Shown: positions 12,746-24,640, counted from the stretch's first letter. The stretch: DNA of 64,000 nucleotides from Lunularia cruciata (GCA_948567375.1 OX419756.1:33706552-33770551); one strand, 5' to 3'. Numbers and translations are program-made. Notes: a model not told the origin generated them from the letters alone.

Positions 12746-12946
12746 TTTGTGAAGGAGTTGAAAATCTAATGCCTCTTGTTCAGTTTTGTCAACAGTGGAT
12801 GGGACGTTCAGACATTTGTCTTCTTCATGCTGAAGTGCTCATCTTTGAGCTCTCTCTTCCCGTTGTTCTCTCAATGCAAACATTCATATTGCGTTGATAC
12901 CCAGTTTCAAATTTGGCTTTGTATTCTTCCACTTTCGAGATTTGTA

Positions 12947-12964
12947 TCCCCGGCAGCGATGCCA
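12947..12964 (-). promoter_or_regulatory. Gypsy-A primer-binding site, tRNA-Asp type
   Basis: On the minus strand, seven bases after the 5' LTR, the sequence is TGGCATCGCTGCCGGGGA. It differs from the tRNA-Asp primer site common in plant gypsy elements, TGGCGCCGTTGCCGGGGA, at only a few positions. It marks the start of minus-strand cDNA synthesis and confirms the element's orientation. Confidence 0.85.
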
Positions 12965-12971
12965 AAAATCA

Positions 12972-15900
12972 TGTGACAACCCGGCAAATATCACTTTTGC
13001 GGTAATTGGGTAAGTAAAGTTCATTCTCGTAGAAATACGAGTCAGAAATGTCCAAATACGAAGTCAAACAATAACAATGTAGTTCTTCTTGGTTGCATCT
13101 TTAATCTCTTAGGTAGAAACCACACCCAGAAGAGAGTAACAAGCATTGACTCGCAGTCTTGTCACAAATTAACACTCTATAATCACAACTCCATCAAATC
13201 TTTCCAAACAATCTTGATTGTGATTATTTAGGCTCTCCCGAAAATGGCACTTCACTACAAAACGACTTTGCCTTAAAATTGTGTTCCACTCCTCCACTGA
13301 AGGCACAACTTCCTTGATTGAAATTGCTTCACATCAACTTTGCACTGCACTTATAAATGCAAAATACTACCAACACTATAATTCCTCTCAAATCTGTCAA
13401 GGCATTGCTTCAATTGCACTTCACTCAGGATCAAACACACAGAATGAAGATCAAGGCTGTGGAATCCAACATCCAACAAACACTCTGACTTGCACTTCAA
13501 ATTTCTCCACACACTCACAAACATAGACACAAAGTTGATACTCAGAATCAAGCTCAAGCAACGAGCACTGCTTCATAGCACTTTGCTTTATCTATTCTCA
13601 GAAATAATGAGCACTGAACAACATCTAACTGCAAAGGCCACTCTTAAATAGTGAGGCAATCGACAGTTCTAACAACTATACCGTTCTACAACAACTCTTC
13701 TAACCTGCAGATCCAAAATGACAATGCAACCTTTCATATCTGCCTCTTCAAATCTCAAATCTGTTACTACTCCGATCCAACGTCTACTTCTTCTTTGGCT
13801 TTCAAACCTGAACCCGAAGTAATCTTACTTCCTACTATTATGTCCTCGGGTTTCACAACTCCTAATTCCTCCACTAATTCCAGCAACTCTCTTTCCTGAT
13901 CTGAAATTCCACTAGTGGGTAATCTATCTAACTTCTTATCTTCCAACCCACTATTCTCTAATGTCTCCATTGGTAACTGCGAAGACATTTGCACTCCTAT
14001 GTTATCTACTTTGGGTTTTGCGTCAACATCTTTCCAAAGCTTTTCTATCTCTATTTTCACTAAGTCTAATCTAATTGAAATGTTGTCTTCTACTTCTAAT
14101 ATCTTCTTGTCTACAGGAGTTCTTAACTTAATCAACAAGGCATTCATCTCGGTGTCTTTCGCCTATCTTTGCCTCGTCTCCTGCACCAACAATTTCAACT
14201 CGTGCAGTCTCGTCTCTTCAATTCGAACGCTGGCCTTTGTACTCAACATTGCATTCATCTAGAGGAAAATCTCCTTTATCGGCTCCAATCTTGTCTTCCT
14301 TTCTTGTTCCCAATCTGCAAGCCAGTCCTCTCTGTCATTGCCAACTCCTCCTTGAATTTGGCTTTCACCGTCTCCTTCTCCTTCTCCTTCTGTACTACCT
14401 TCTCCTCCTGATTACAAAGTAACTCTCGTAATCAGTCTTCTTCTCTGTATCTTGCCGCCCACTCTCGTTGCCAGAGTTGTTTCATCTCCTCCATACTCTC
14501 CATCACTCTATCGAGCTCTTGATCCTTTGCTGCTACTCTCGCCATAGCATGGATTACTTCTACTCTTGAATCAGCAAACTGTTGCTTCAAGATTTTGTAT
14601 TCAGCTACTTGTCTCTCCCTTGCTATGTCACTCTTCTTCACAAGCTCCTCTAAATAGCTCACTTCTCTCTTCAGGTCTTCAATTACCTGACTTCTCTCTA
14701 CTGCCTCCAATCACAGTACTTCCCTTTCCTCCTCACCTTGGGTTACACTCTTTTTCAACTCCAAGTTCTCTTTGTCTAGTCGTGCTAACACTTGCAACAC
14801 AGTCTTCACCTCTGGACACGTCGACTGCATCTCCCTCTTCTTGTGCTCCAACTTCACCAACAATGGACACACAATTTCCTACAGGTACTCCACTCCATTT
14901 CTTGCAACTACTTCTTCCTGCATAGAAATCTCCTTCCTTACCTCTTCTTTACCCGATACTCGCCTTCTCCTTTGCAGTCTTCGTATCGGATTTGACGCCT
15001 CACTACTTGAGCTTTCTCCGACCTCTTCCTTCACTTTACTCGGCCCCGCTTTACACTTCACCTTACGTCTTAAGCGAACTCCTTGCTGTACTGCGATCTT
15101 CCTTTCCTCGGGCACAGTTACTTTGTCCTCCAACTGTGTGTTGTCTTCGGCCTCCATCTTAGCGTGCACTTCTTCCTCCTCGTGTTCCGAGTCTTCCATT
15201 TTGAGCTCGGCATCTCCTTCTGAGTCCTCATCCTCCGACTCAATCACCATCATACTTTGCCTCGGGTTACTTCTCTACATTTTCCGAGGTTTCTTGCTAT
15301 CTTTGGCTTCTCCTTGCCGACTCCTCTTCTTTGTCGGGGTACTCACTATGACCTCCACGTTCTTCCCTGTCTTTGCGTAGTAGTCGTTGGTGCTCCTGAT
15401 TTGGAGAATGTATTGTTGTTCCTCAATATCGACCTCCTTCGCACATCCGGATGGAAGTGCAACACCATCCTAGTCCGCTCTGCCAAATTCAGCAAGTTGA
15501 GCCCAAGGTAGAAGTGTGCTGCAAACGGCACAATGTAGTGTGGAGGCGACTTATCCCGTAAATTCCACACCATCTGCCTTGTTCTCCCATGACAACACCT
15601 TGCTCAATTGATTGGTTCTCCTGCAAACAACTTATGGAAGAACACCGCTTGGTGTTTCATCACATAAGTGGTTCTCTTTGGCTTCAGGATAGCCATCAGA
15701 GCACTCACAATCCCTCTCTTTACAGGGTCTTTGTAGCTCTCAACCTTGTACCCATTCTTTGTCTATTTTGACGAGAAGGCATCTCTCACCTCTTGAGTTT
15801 CCTGGGCTATCTCTCCCTTTCCCAAGAATGTGGCTCCCTGCTCTGAGCCTGCTTCCTTCCCGAGTACAAGTCTCCAATCCGACTCTGTCCAGCGAGCCGA

Positions 15901-16631
15901 ATTTCCTCTCTTCCCTTCTTCCTCGGGTCCATCGATACACTTACTCTTGATGATTTCTGTCATGAGTCTTGGAAAACTTACGTTCCAGTTCCATGCCAGA
16001 AAGGTGATCCGAAGTCGGCTCAAGACTTTGATCCTTGCTATCACATCTAACCTCCAAATTGCATGATTTCTCACTACAAATTTGGAGTTCTTCTTCCCTC
16101 CTCCCATCTCTTCTACTTTCTCACTTTCTCTCGATTTCACTCTTGCAACTTTGCCCTTGTGCACTAACAGGATCCCAACTCTATTTCCCTTTCCCCGATC
16201 ACCTGCAAGACGACTTCTCAATGGCGAAGGAAAATTACTCGACATTTCGTCATTGTAGTTTCAATTTTTATAGAGTTGCACTTCTTTGTCTTTTGTCACT
16301 TTGAGTTTCTACCAAGAAATCACACCTCCGGCATGCACCTGTCACTGTCAATAAACCTTCACGCATATGGGCCGCTAGTTTTTAAACAGCCCCTTCTTGA
16401 ATTTCTTGCCCTAACAAAAGGTTGTTAGACTGTCTTCGCCTTGGTTTGAGCTCCCCCCGATACAAAGACAATTTACTTCGGGTTGTATGCTGACAGGGCA
16501 TTTCCAAGTACTTTGTCTTATGACCCGAAGACTCTTTCCTTCACCTTCTTTGGCCATACAGGCGCAATTTGACTTCTCTGTACACTTCTTCTCCTTTATT
16601 TTGAGAAAAAACAAAAAATGTGGGCACCACA
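12972..16631 (-). repeat. Gypsy-A 5' LTR, 3.66 kb, carrying a coding region
   Basis: The LTR starts and ends with the same sequences as the left LTR and directly adjoins the primer-binding site. It is unusually long because of a 2.65-kb internal segment (about 13581-16226) with sense-strand reading frames. The solo LTR at 17009-18094 keeps part of the same segment: 17301-17360 resembles about 13973-14030. That suggests the long form is ancestral and the shorter LTRs are deletion derivatives. Confidence 0.88.
13767..16245 (-). pseudogene. LTR-internal ORF of Gypsy-A, about 800 codons, broken
   Basis: The minus strand holds a near-continuous coding region shifted twice in frame. First piece, 16245 to 15346, starting MSSNFPSPLRS and interrupted by two stops (near 15763 and 15610). 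Second, 15253 to 14432, an acidic Glu/Asp-rich stretch, a basic RRRRR-like stretch and a coiled-coil-like segment (heptads around 14710-14432). Third, 14147 to 13767, charged. One part reads 'HFYLGLNLLNLAERTRMVL' (about 15520-15460). I recognise no enzyme or known domain. Some large plant gypsy elements (Ogre/Tat group) carry an extra ORF before gag, and this may be a relative, but its place inside the LTR is different. Confidence 0.6.
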
Positions 16632-16636
16632 TTCCT

Positions 16637-17008
16637 ATAGCCATTTGTCATGATGCTATTGTAATTTTGGACTTGGACCATTTATATGTATAGGTGAGTT
16701 CATTTTCTTAATGGGCAAAGATCTTATGGAAAGTGATGTTGATGGCATTTGCAAACTTAGTAATTGCTCAACATAAGGAGACCTTATATTATACCACTAT
16801 TTATGGGGGATGTTATTAACCCTCAATCCATCAATTTCATGAAGTGGATTATTATGTCTATAATAGATTACACAAATGATCCTTCATATGACTACATGTT
16901 ATACTATCTTGATACTACATGAGATTTTTCTTCCTTAAGTCCTTCTATTGGAAGCGTATAATGGTGTTTCTTGGAAGGATCACATGCACAATTATGTGCC
17001 ATGCCACC
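16637..17008 (+). pseudogene. P1 integrase C-terminal part (continued)
   Basis: This resumes P1 after Gypsy-A. It encodes 'MAFANLVIAQHKETLYYTT', matching 'MAFENLAIAQHKDTLCYVT' in P2 and 'MAFENLALAQHRDTLC' in P4. It then runs to the 'HNYVPCHL' position, where the solo LTR is inserted. Function, if intact, would be integrase C-terminal DNA binding. Several stops are present. Confidence 0.75.
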
Positions 17009-18094
17009 TATGACAACCTAACAAAAATCACTTTTATGGTAATCAGTTCCTTCTCATAGAGATACGAGTTAGAATTGGTCAAATACAAAGCAAAGTAACA
17101 AAATCAGTTCTTCTTGGTTGTGTCTTTAATCTCTCAAGTAGAAACTACACCCAGAAGAGAGTAACAAGCACTAGATCACAAGCTTGTCATGAATTAACAC
17201 TCCTTAACCACAACTCATGCAAATCTTTCCAACACAAAGTTGATTGTGAGGATTTGGGTCCTTCCAAAGACAACTACTTCATTTCTTTCTATTGTCTCAG
17301 GTAACTGACCCAAAGACACTTGAACTCCTACTTCTGCAACTTTGGACTTCTTATCTTCCTTCACACTACACCTAAGTCTCTCTAACTCTTAATTTACTAA
17401 GTCTAATCTGAGACTTACATTGTCTCCTACCTCAATTATCTTCCTATCTACTCAATCCCTCAAACAAATCAAAAGGTTCAACTCAATGTCTTTCATTGGT
17501 CTACCTTCACATTTCTTGCACTTTGGGTCAATTCACTACAACTATTTTCTTTTCTAATTCTATCCTATCCTCAATAAGGACTAAAATTAAATTCATGGGT
17601 ATCTTGACACTATCTTATGTCACTACTCTAAGTTCCTTAGATGACTCTAGCAAGATCCCCAAATTTGTATAAACCAAAGTCGTATACACCCAAAGTCTCT
17701 ACAAAGACACCAACCCAAAATCCTTCAACTATCATATACATCAAATACAAAAATTTCAAATGCTTGTAACTTCTACTATAGACCTCCAAACTCAACAATT
17801 CTGGTGGCAATGAGAAGCCTTGAATGAGACGCTTCCAACAAGACATATCATGCAAGATTTGAACATGTGATCAATGAGATACAGCCCCTGAAATAATCCT
17901 GACCAACAACTTCCATTCCTCCTTTGGGTCTGCCCTCCTTCAGTCCAATCTAAGTCCATCTTCCACTGACACAAAGTTGACTCTTTGGCTTCAACCCATA
18001 GACCCAATTCTTCTTCTTTTATCTCTATCCATTCTGCCTTAACTGTTTATTTCTTTGTCAAAATATAACAAAACCAAAAAATGTTGGTACCACA
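17009..18094 (-). repeat. Solo LTR of the Gypsy-A family
   Basis: The left end (TATGACAACC) and right end (GTTGGTACCACA) match the ends of the Gypsy-A LTR. It is flanked by a perfect 5-bp duplication, CCACC at 17004-17008 and 18095-18099, inside the 'CAPCHLPNID' codons of P1. Internally it retains a piece of the long LTR segment. It arose by recombination between two LTRs of a full insertion. Confidence 0.85.
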
Positions 18095-18099
18095 CCACC

Positions 18100-18711
18100 T
18101 TGCAAACATTGATGGCACAATGGATCCAAGCTTGGCAATTGTACATGCAAGCTCATAGTGTATATTAAGTGATTCTTCTAGTGGAGCTACTACTATGTTA
18201 GTGTGTGGTAGCTATTCAAGAGGATGGCATATGGTATGTTTGACTCCTCCACAATGGTGGTTCTTCAAGAGTAATGGCTGTCCTTAATGTACTTGACTCT
18301 ATAACTAGTTCACTCCTTATGTGATAAATTTTAGATAGTCAACTAATCATGGGGCTTGATAGTGATAGGTCTCTTGATCTTTGCTTACCAACGAGGGTGT
18401 GATTGTGGGTCTATGGAGTTTATGTGTGAATTGTATATGAGTTGTGCTTCTATAGTGCATGATCTTGACAGTGATAGTGTATGATGTATGTTGTGTAGCA
18501 GTGTGTGTATGCATGAAAACTATCACTACATATGCAATATCAAATTTAGTTTGCTAGGATGCTAGAATGATAGTTTTGGTGGTCATCATAGTATCAATAG
18601 TTGCTCAAGGACTACTTAATTAGGGCTAGATATGGTATTAGGTCAACTAATCACACCATTGAGCTATTATTTGCATCATTAGATGTGCCATCAAATATAT
18701 AGTTAGGGATA
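18100..18711 (+). mobile_element. P1 tail: PHD region and 3' non-coding part
   Basis: P1 resumes with 'NIDGTMDPSLAIVHA', the PHD-finger region (18159-18290) and then 3' non-coding sequence resembling 31250-31510 and the P4 tail. It is cut at 18711 by the chromovirus C1. The LTR-like part of P1 seems to continue at 33236 after C1. Confidence 0.7.
18159..18290 (+). pseudogene. PHD-finger remnant of P1
   Basis: In one frame the sequence reads 'TTMLVCGSYSRGWHMVCL', then 'TPP' and 'GCP*CT'. These match the second half of a PHD finger (CDxCxxGWHxxCLxPP...WxCPxC). The WHxxC core is intact, while the first Cys pair and one of the last are mutated. PHD fingers read histone H3 tails. The domain directly follows the integrase end in all P-family copies. 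Confidence 0.7.
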
Positions 18712-19190
18712 TGTAACAATATGGAGCTTACCGATGCGTTAGTTAAGACTAACAAAGTAGAAAATATGCTAAATTAGCTAAGAATATTTAGGAAGCATCT
18801 AAGAAGCATCTAATCTACTTGGCACCTTCCAAGGGTTGGGTAATGTGCATGCCAAGGAGGAAGCTTCTTGACTAGCTTAGCTTGCATGCCAAGTAGATGA
18901 CTTCTAGAAGGAAGCTTCTTAGCTAGCTTAGCTTGCATGCCAAGTAGACAATTTCTATAAGGAAGCTTCTTGAGAAGCTTTTTGGTTAACTTGGCTTGCA
19001 CTCCAAGCAAGCAATTTCTATAAGGAAGCTTCTTTAAAAGCTTCTCAAGAGCCTTGTATATTTTTTTATAAATACCAAAGCCTATGCTCATGTTAGGCAT
19101 TTGGAGTTTCACTCATTCAAGTGTCTCAATGTAATCTTCCATTTTGGTCTTCCATTCTCTTATTTCTCTCTTTGGTATTTATCTTTTACA
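18712..19190 (+). repeat. C1 5' LTR with internal 51-63 bp tandem repeats
   Basis: It begins TGTAACAATATGGAGC, as does the 3' LTR at 32623, and ends TTTTACA before the primer site. Inside are about four repeats of a unit starting GGAAGCTTCTT, at about 18859, 18910, 18961 and 19024, each with AAGCTT and TAGCTTAGCTTGCATGCCAAG-like parts. The same unit recurs in the LTRs at 32871-33060 and 36585-36665. Confidence 0.75.
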
Positions 19191-19191
19191 T

Positions 19192-19207
19192 TGGTATTGG
19201 TGCAAGG
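19192..19207 (+). promoter_or_regulatory. C1 primer-binding site candidate
   Basis: TGGTATTGGTGCAAGG follows the LTR by one base and resembles the initiator-tRNA-Met primer site (TGGTATCAGAGC...) usual for chromoviruses. About half the later positions differ. Confidence 0.5.
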
Positions 19208-19859
19208 ATGAGATGGATGGAATTTATGGACCAACAAATCCATTTTCACCAAACCATTGGGATTTTCATGTCAATGTAATACCCAAGCATCATTTCACTC
19301 AATTCATCATCTCAACCTTTGGGCAAAATTTTCTAAATGCAATCACCTTGTCTACTGAACCTTGGTACTTTTGATTGTAACTTACAAAGAATGGTGGATA
19401 TGTTGCATCTACATTTTAGATCAACTATGATTATTTTGATATAGTGGCATTCATGGTGGTAATGCCCAAGGTTATCATTGCCATGTAATAACAAATTGAG
19501 CATCTTACTTGATTGTTGGAAGAATAAGATTATCAACAACAAGAGCATGTAGAGAGAATACCATTTCAAGAAGGAGAAGAGCAAATCTGATTTCCAAAGC
19601 CCAAAGTATTTGAAGGTAAGAATCTCACAAGTGCAATGGAGAATTTTGTGTTTGATAGCAAATGATATTTCAAAGCTACAAATCTTCAAGATGAACAAAA
19701 ATAGATTCTCTTGGCTTCTAGCCAATTGGATGGAGTAGTAAAGCTATGGTGGCGGTTTTGAGTGGAGCGAGCTAAATGGTAATTTTTTGCACTAATCTTA
19801 ACAATGGAAAAAATTCAAGAGTGTAATAATTGGTCAATCTTAAGCTATAAATGCCACAT

Positions 19860-20760
19860 GAGCTGCATGGGATATGTTGGTAGAGTTGGAATAGATTGGA
19901 TCTACAAGAAGCTACGTCATATAATTCCAAAACACCATCATGTAAGTTCCAAATATAATAGAAGGTGAAGCTTTGGATCAATTTGTGAAGGGGTTGAAGT
20001 CATGAGCCAAACTAGAGGTGATTATGGAAGAGCCAAAACACTTAGAGGAAGCTATGTAGGTGATTGAACTCTTTGATTTCTTGGTTGCAACAACTTGGTC
20101 TTGACCTCAACTTCCATAGAACCTACCAATACACTAAACACAGATGGAGGAGCCGACACCAATGGAAATTGATGCCATCCGATAAGGACCACTTGGTATT
20201 GCAAATAGAGAAAGATTGTGACAAAATGGTGGTTGTTTTTATTATCACCAAATTGGACATTATATTGTTGAATGAAAAATCAAGAATGTGCAACCTTGAC
20301 AAATCTCCTAGATGGAGTTTGTGAAGCAGAATGATCAAGCAAATGAAGAATCCCATTAGGAGATTTCAAGCCACCTACCTAGAACTTGATTAGTCCTAAT
20401 GGGATTGAAGGCTCGGCTTGTGCAAGTTTGGTTCACTTGCAAGGTATGATATCTGATTGTGGTTGTAGGATTTTGGTGGATTTTGGAAGTTCAAAGAATT
20501 GCATGTCTATGCAATTAGTAATAAATTAAGTATTCTTATCAAGCAAGTAATTGGAAGAAGATTGATGATAGTGGATGGTAGAAAAAGGTTTTGCATTCTA
20601 TACCTTACATCTTATTACATTCAAGACTAGGAAGGAGTATGTGGATTGTATGAGTTATGTAGTGGCACCTCTACACTATGACATGATTCTAGGTTTTCCT
20701 TGCCTTGAATATCACAAGATTCAATTTGATTGGACTTGACAACAAATTCAAGTACAACAC
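19860..20760 (+). pseudogene. C1 gag and protease remnants
   Basis: The gag part is seen in 'ALDQFVKGLKS' followed by 'LEVIMEEPKHLEEAM' at about 19970-20060, as in chromovirus capsids. The protease site appears as 'RILVDFGSSKNCMSM' at about 20465-20510, in place of 'xLIDSGSTHNFI', and is followed near 20675 by 'YDMILGFPCLEYHKI'. Frames are broken. The region 19208-19860 is presumed leader and early gag but gives no clear match. Confidence 0.65.
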
Positions 20761-21039
20761 CAAGGTAGGAATTTCTGATTAGGTTGTATGGCACCTTTGA
20801 GTGAAACTCCTAAGAATAATCCCATGATGAGAAGTTTGTTAAGAAAGTAGCCATAGAGCAAGCTTTGAAGGAAGATAAGTCTCAAGATGGGAGGTTTGCC
20901 AGTAAAGCAACCATAGAGCAAGCTTTAGAGGAAGATAAGTCTATTTTTACGATGTGGATCAAGCAGATTGCACACTAAGAATCTAAGGAGTGCTAGAAGC
21001 CTCATCAAGCAATGGTTGATCAAATAGTTTCAAGAGTTT

Positions 21040-22370
21040 TTAGAGGTGTTTCCAAATGATTTGCCAAAGGGATCACTCTTTGATTGGGTTATGCCCTTCA
21101 AGATTGAGTTATTGGTAAGAAGTACTTTGATGGGTAGACCAATCTATTGGCTCTCACCAAAGGAGTTGGACAAGCTTCAAACAACATTGACGGAGTTGTT
21201 GGAAAAGGACTTCATACAACATAGTACATCTCCTTGGGAAGCACCAATGGTAGTTGTTCTAGAGAAGGATGGGGGACTTTGATTCTATATTCATTATCAT
21301 GGTCTCAATGGTTAACAATGAAGAATGCATATCCTTTGCCTTAAATTGATGACTTGCTTGATCAATTAAGTAGAGCACAATACTTCTTTAAGTTTCATCT
21401 TTAAAGCGGTTATTTGCAAGTTCTTATTGATAGAAAAGATGTACAAAATACTACCTTTTGCACAAGGTGTGGGCATTTTGAATGGAGAGTTCTACCTTTT
21501 GGGCGTACTAATGCTATAGCAATCTTCATGGATCAGATGTATTGGGTGCTAGATGAGCTATTGGATGATATCTTAATCTATAGCAAGATAGAGGTAGAAC
21601 ACACAAATCATGTATGAGAGGTCCTAAGACAACTATGGCAATGGAAGTTTTACTACAAGACGTCAAAGTGTGTGTGTGTGTCTTTTGGCAAAAGGAAGTT
21701 ACATTCTTGGGTCATAAGATCTCATATGAGGGAATCAAGATGGAAGAGGAGAAAATCAAGGCCAATATTGATTGGCCTACTCCAAAGGATGCCATAAAAG
21801 TGAGGGTATTTAATGGATTGGTAAGTTTTTTCTAATGATTCATCTACTATTATGCTCATGTTGCCGCACCATTGATTGACCTCTTGGGGAAGATCATAAG
21901 CTTTTAGTGGACCACCAAGTATGAAGAAGCATTCTAAAAGTTAAAACATATGGTGTCTTCAAGACCCATTCTTCAACCATATGATCCTTACTACCTTGTG
22001 TGGTTGATTTTGATGCTTCTAACTTTGCCATTGGAACCATATTGCAATAAGAAATTCTAGATAGGTTTCATCCCATTGTCTTTGTGTCGCACCAACTAAA
22101 CACTATAGAAAGAAATTACTTTGCTAAAGATCAAGAACAACTAGCAATAGTCAATACCACTAAGGTATGGATGCATTATCTCTTGGGAAAACAAGTGATC
22201 ATGCAAAATGATCACAAACCCCTGTTACAAACGTTGCATTTGGAGCATATGAAGAGTTGACATCATCAATGGGAAGAACAACTACAATTTTTTAACATCA
22301 AACTTGAATACAAACCCGATTGGTTCCGTGTGATACCTTATGCCCTATCACAATGATCTGATTTGAAGTC
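21040..22370 (+). pseudogene. C1 reverse transcriptase and RNase H remnants
   Basis: Reverse transcriptase begins at 'FLEVFPNDLPKG' (about 21037), with 'GLFEKDFIQ'-like and 'STSPWEAPMVVVLEKDG' segments. The catalytic box lies at about 21560-21590 as 'LDDILIYSK'. Further on 'KEVTFLGHKISYEGIKM' (about 21690) and 'FYNYYAHVAAPLIDLLGK'-like text mark the connection. RNase H shows 'DHKPLLQTLHLEH'-like text near 22210. Multiple stops and shifts are present. Confidence 0.75.
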
Positions 22371-22559
22371 TCTTCCTCTCATCATGGTGGTAGTTATGAT
22401 AGTACCATACAATGGTGTCAATTGACTCCAAAGTCTAAATTGAGTTTAGAATATCTTTACAACAAGATCACATCTTTCAAATGGTACAAGGTTATCTTGC
22501 AACATAAAAAAGGAAGGCAACATCTTCTCCTTCAAGAAAAGCCTTTTATTTTGTGAGAA

Positions 22560-24229
22560 TTAGATCTATGTTCCAATCAAGGGTGATCTCCAACTTGTGT
22601 GCTTTCAAGAAACCCATGACTTACCAATCGTTGGTCACATGGATGTGGAAAAGACCTTGGGTACACTCCAATGCTAATGGTGGCCCAACATGGCACAAGA
22701 TGTTTGAGAGTTTGTCCGATCTTGTGAGAGCTACCAATGCAACAAGGCTAACAACCAAAAACTAAGTGGACTCCTTCAACTACTCTCGATTCCATCTACT
22801 TGATGGGAACATGTAAGCTTAGATATCATCATATCCTTGCCTAGGACAAAGCAAGGTCACACAAAAATTGTGGTATTTGTGGATAATCCTAATAAGCAAA
22901 TACATTTGGCACTTGTAATACTCTGAGGACAAGAGAAGAGAGAAAACACAGATTTCACACTCAAACATTTGATGCTCCAAAGGAGCACCTTCTCTTTATT
23001 ACATAGATAAAGAGGATCTCCTCCAAGGAAGCTCCACCATAGGATTAGGGACACAGATAGGTGACATGTCAGCAAGATCCACCCTTGGATTATTTACTTG
23101 GATGGGTAACATGTCTGGTCTAGGTCCTATCTGGTTGGTCAAACAAGCTTTGACCGGGGAATCTTTTAGGGAATCTTCCTATAGGAATCTCAGAATCATG
23201 TAAGGTACCATTGGAAAGCTCTTGATGAGACAAAGCATGGGGGAGGGAAGGCCAACCTTTCCTTCTTTGGGGGGGAATCTATACATTTTTAGGCCTAATT
23301 TATCTGTTTAGGCCTTCGAAATTGCGTTCAAAGATTTCAGGCATATTTTGGTTCCTACTCTATTAGTAGAAGTCCCCTTTTGGTGACATCTCTTTCTGAT
23401 CTGTTTAGTCCATCATGTGTAACATCCTTCTAGATGTTACCAAACCAATTCTCAACTTTAAATCATATGTTTAGCTATTGGTTCTAAGGTTCTCAAGTCT
23501 ATTTTGGTTTTGCCCTATTAGTAGAATTACTCTTTTGGTGATACTTCTATCTTATCTATTTTGACCATCATGTATAACATCATTCTATATGTTACCAAAC
23601 CAAATTTCACATCTAGATCATATGGCTAGCTCTTGGTATTACAACACCAAACGTTAATATTATGGATGCTCCAACATTAGCATAGATCTACTTTGACAAT
23701 GTCTCCAAGCATCATGGGATACCTTGTGTACTCATCTTTGACCATGATCCTTGATTCATTGGAAAGTTTTGACAAGCACTCTTCTAGATACTTGGCACTA
23801 AGCTTGCTTTGTCCATGGCCTATCATCCTAAAACTGATAGACAAACCAAATGAGCAAATTGTATCTTGGAAGATATGCTTCATGCCTTTATCAACATTCA
23901 CCATACCAACTAGGATGATTGTCTTGCAATTGCTAAGTTTCCATACAATAATTCCAAGCAAGCAAGCACCATATTCTCTCCTTTTTTCCTTAATTTTGGC
24001 AAAGAACCACTTGTTCTAAATTCCATTCTTGCTCCTCCATCTCATGTCCCTCATATATCCACCTTCTTGACTTCTATATCCCAATCCCTCCAACAAGCCA
24101 AATCTCATCTCCTTATTGCTCAAAATAGTCAAGAACAATATGCAGATCACCATCATTGTGATCTCATCAAGTTGAAAGGTGAGATCTTACTCCTCCCACT
24201 TGATACCCAAGTTTATAAACTTACTCCTA
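22560..24229 (+). pseudogene. C1 integrase, interrupted
   Basis: The zinc-binding part (about 22610-22760) and the text 'VVFVDNPNKQIHL' (about 22870-22908) belong to the integrase core. The core continues after the solo LTR with 'IYFDNVSKHHGIPCVLIF' (from 23688) and 'ALSMAYHPKTDRQT' (about 23800). It is cut at 24229 by P2 and its C-terminal part continues at 31526. Stops make it inactive. Confidence 0.75.
22914..23643 (+). repeat. Solo LTR of family L, copy A, with internal duplication
   Basis: It starts TGTAATAC and ends GTATTACA, a perfect 8-base inverted terminal match. It interrupts the C1 integrase. It aligns by eye along its length with copy B (35243-35829) but is longer because its last 140-150 bp occur twice in tandem (about 23365-23505 and 23509-23643). 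Flanking pentamers GCACT and ACACC match only partly. No internal retroelement genes remain. Orientation follows the similarity to copy B. Confidence 0.75.
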
Positions 24230-24640
24230 TGTCATACCATTTGTAACATCACACCTAGATTTCTTGGACTCTAGAGTATCAGTGTTAGTAGTCAAGACTA
24301 TTTTGGTAGTTACTCATAGACTACTTGTTGACGGTCAGAATTTTCATTTGGGGTACTAACTACATGGTGGATCCCACCATCACCTACCATCATTTTCACC
24401 GTTGGGTGTGCTATCAATGGTACCATTAGGGTTTGAGATCTAGCTTGAGTCTAGGGGTATACTTTTGAAGTGAAGCTCAAGAGAGCTCACTTCTTTGATG
24501 TTGAGCCTTTGAGTTCTTGGCTATGGTGGACAGAGGCCATTGAGCTTCACTTGGATTCTCTTAGCTAGAGTGGGTGTGGCTTGATTGTAATAAGTGTCCA
24601 ATTATTGGTAGATTATGGAAGGACAGATCAAATATTGATC
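24230..24640 (+). repeat. P2 5' LTR-like region
   Basis: Parts resemble the P-family end regions: 24440-24600 is similar by eye to 33240-33400 and, reversed, to about 62150-62280 in P4. They share 'gagctcacttc', 'ttgagcctttgaactcttgg' and 'gtgtggcttgat'-like phrases. The 3' limit is not defined. Confidence 0.5.

Larger units (their letters stand above)
5783..16631 (-). mobile_element. Gypsy-A: complete-length Ty3/gypsy element in P1
   Basis: The element is bounded by LTRs that start TGTG and end CACA, and flanked by a perfect 5-bp duplication, TTCCT at 5778-5782 and 16632-16636. On the minus strand the order is 5' LTR (16631-12972), primer-binding site, gag, protease, reverse transcriptase, RNase H, integrase, polypurine tract and 3' LTR (6820-5783). 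There is no chromodomain, and the primer site is of tRNA-Asp type. Together with the long LTRs this suggests the Athila/Tat side of plant gypsy elements, although I cannot place it exactly. Stops in gag and pol make it non-functional. The two LTRs have visibly diverged, so it is not recent. Confidence 0.93.

Noticed and set aside
15763-15950. Plus-strand Ser/Pro/Leu-rich frames over the Gypsy-A LTR
   Set aside because: They are the complement of the charged minus-strand ORF. Composition is explained by antisense reading.
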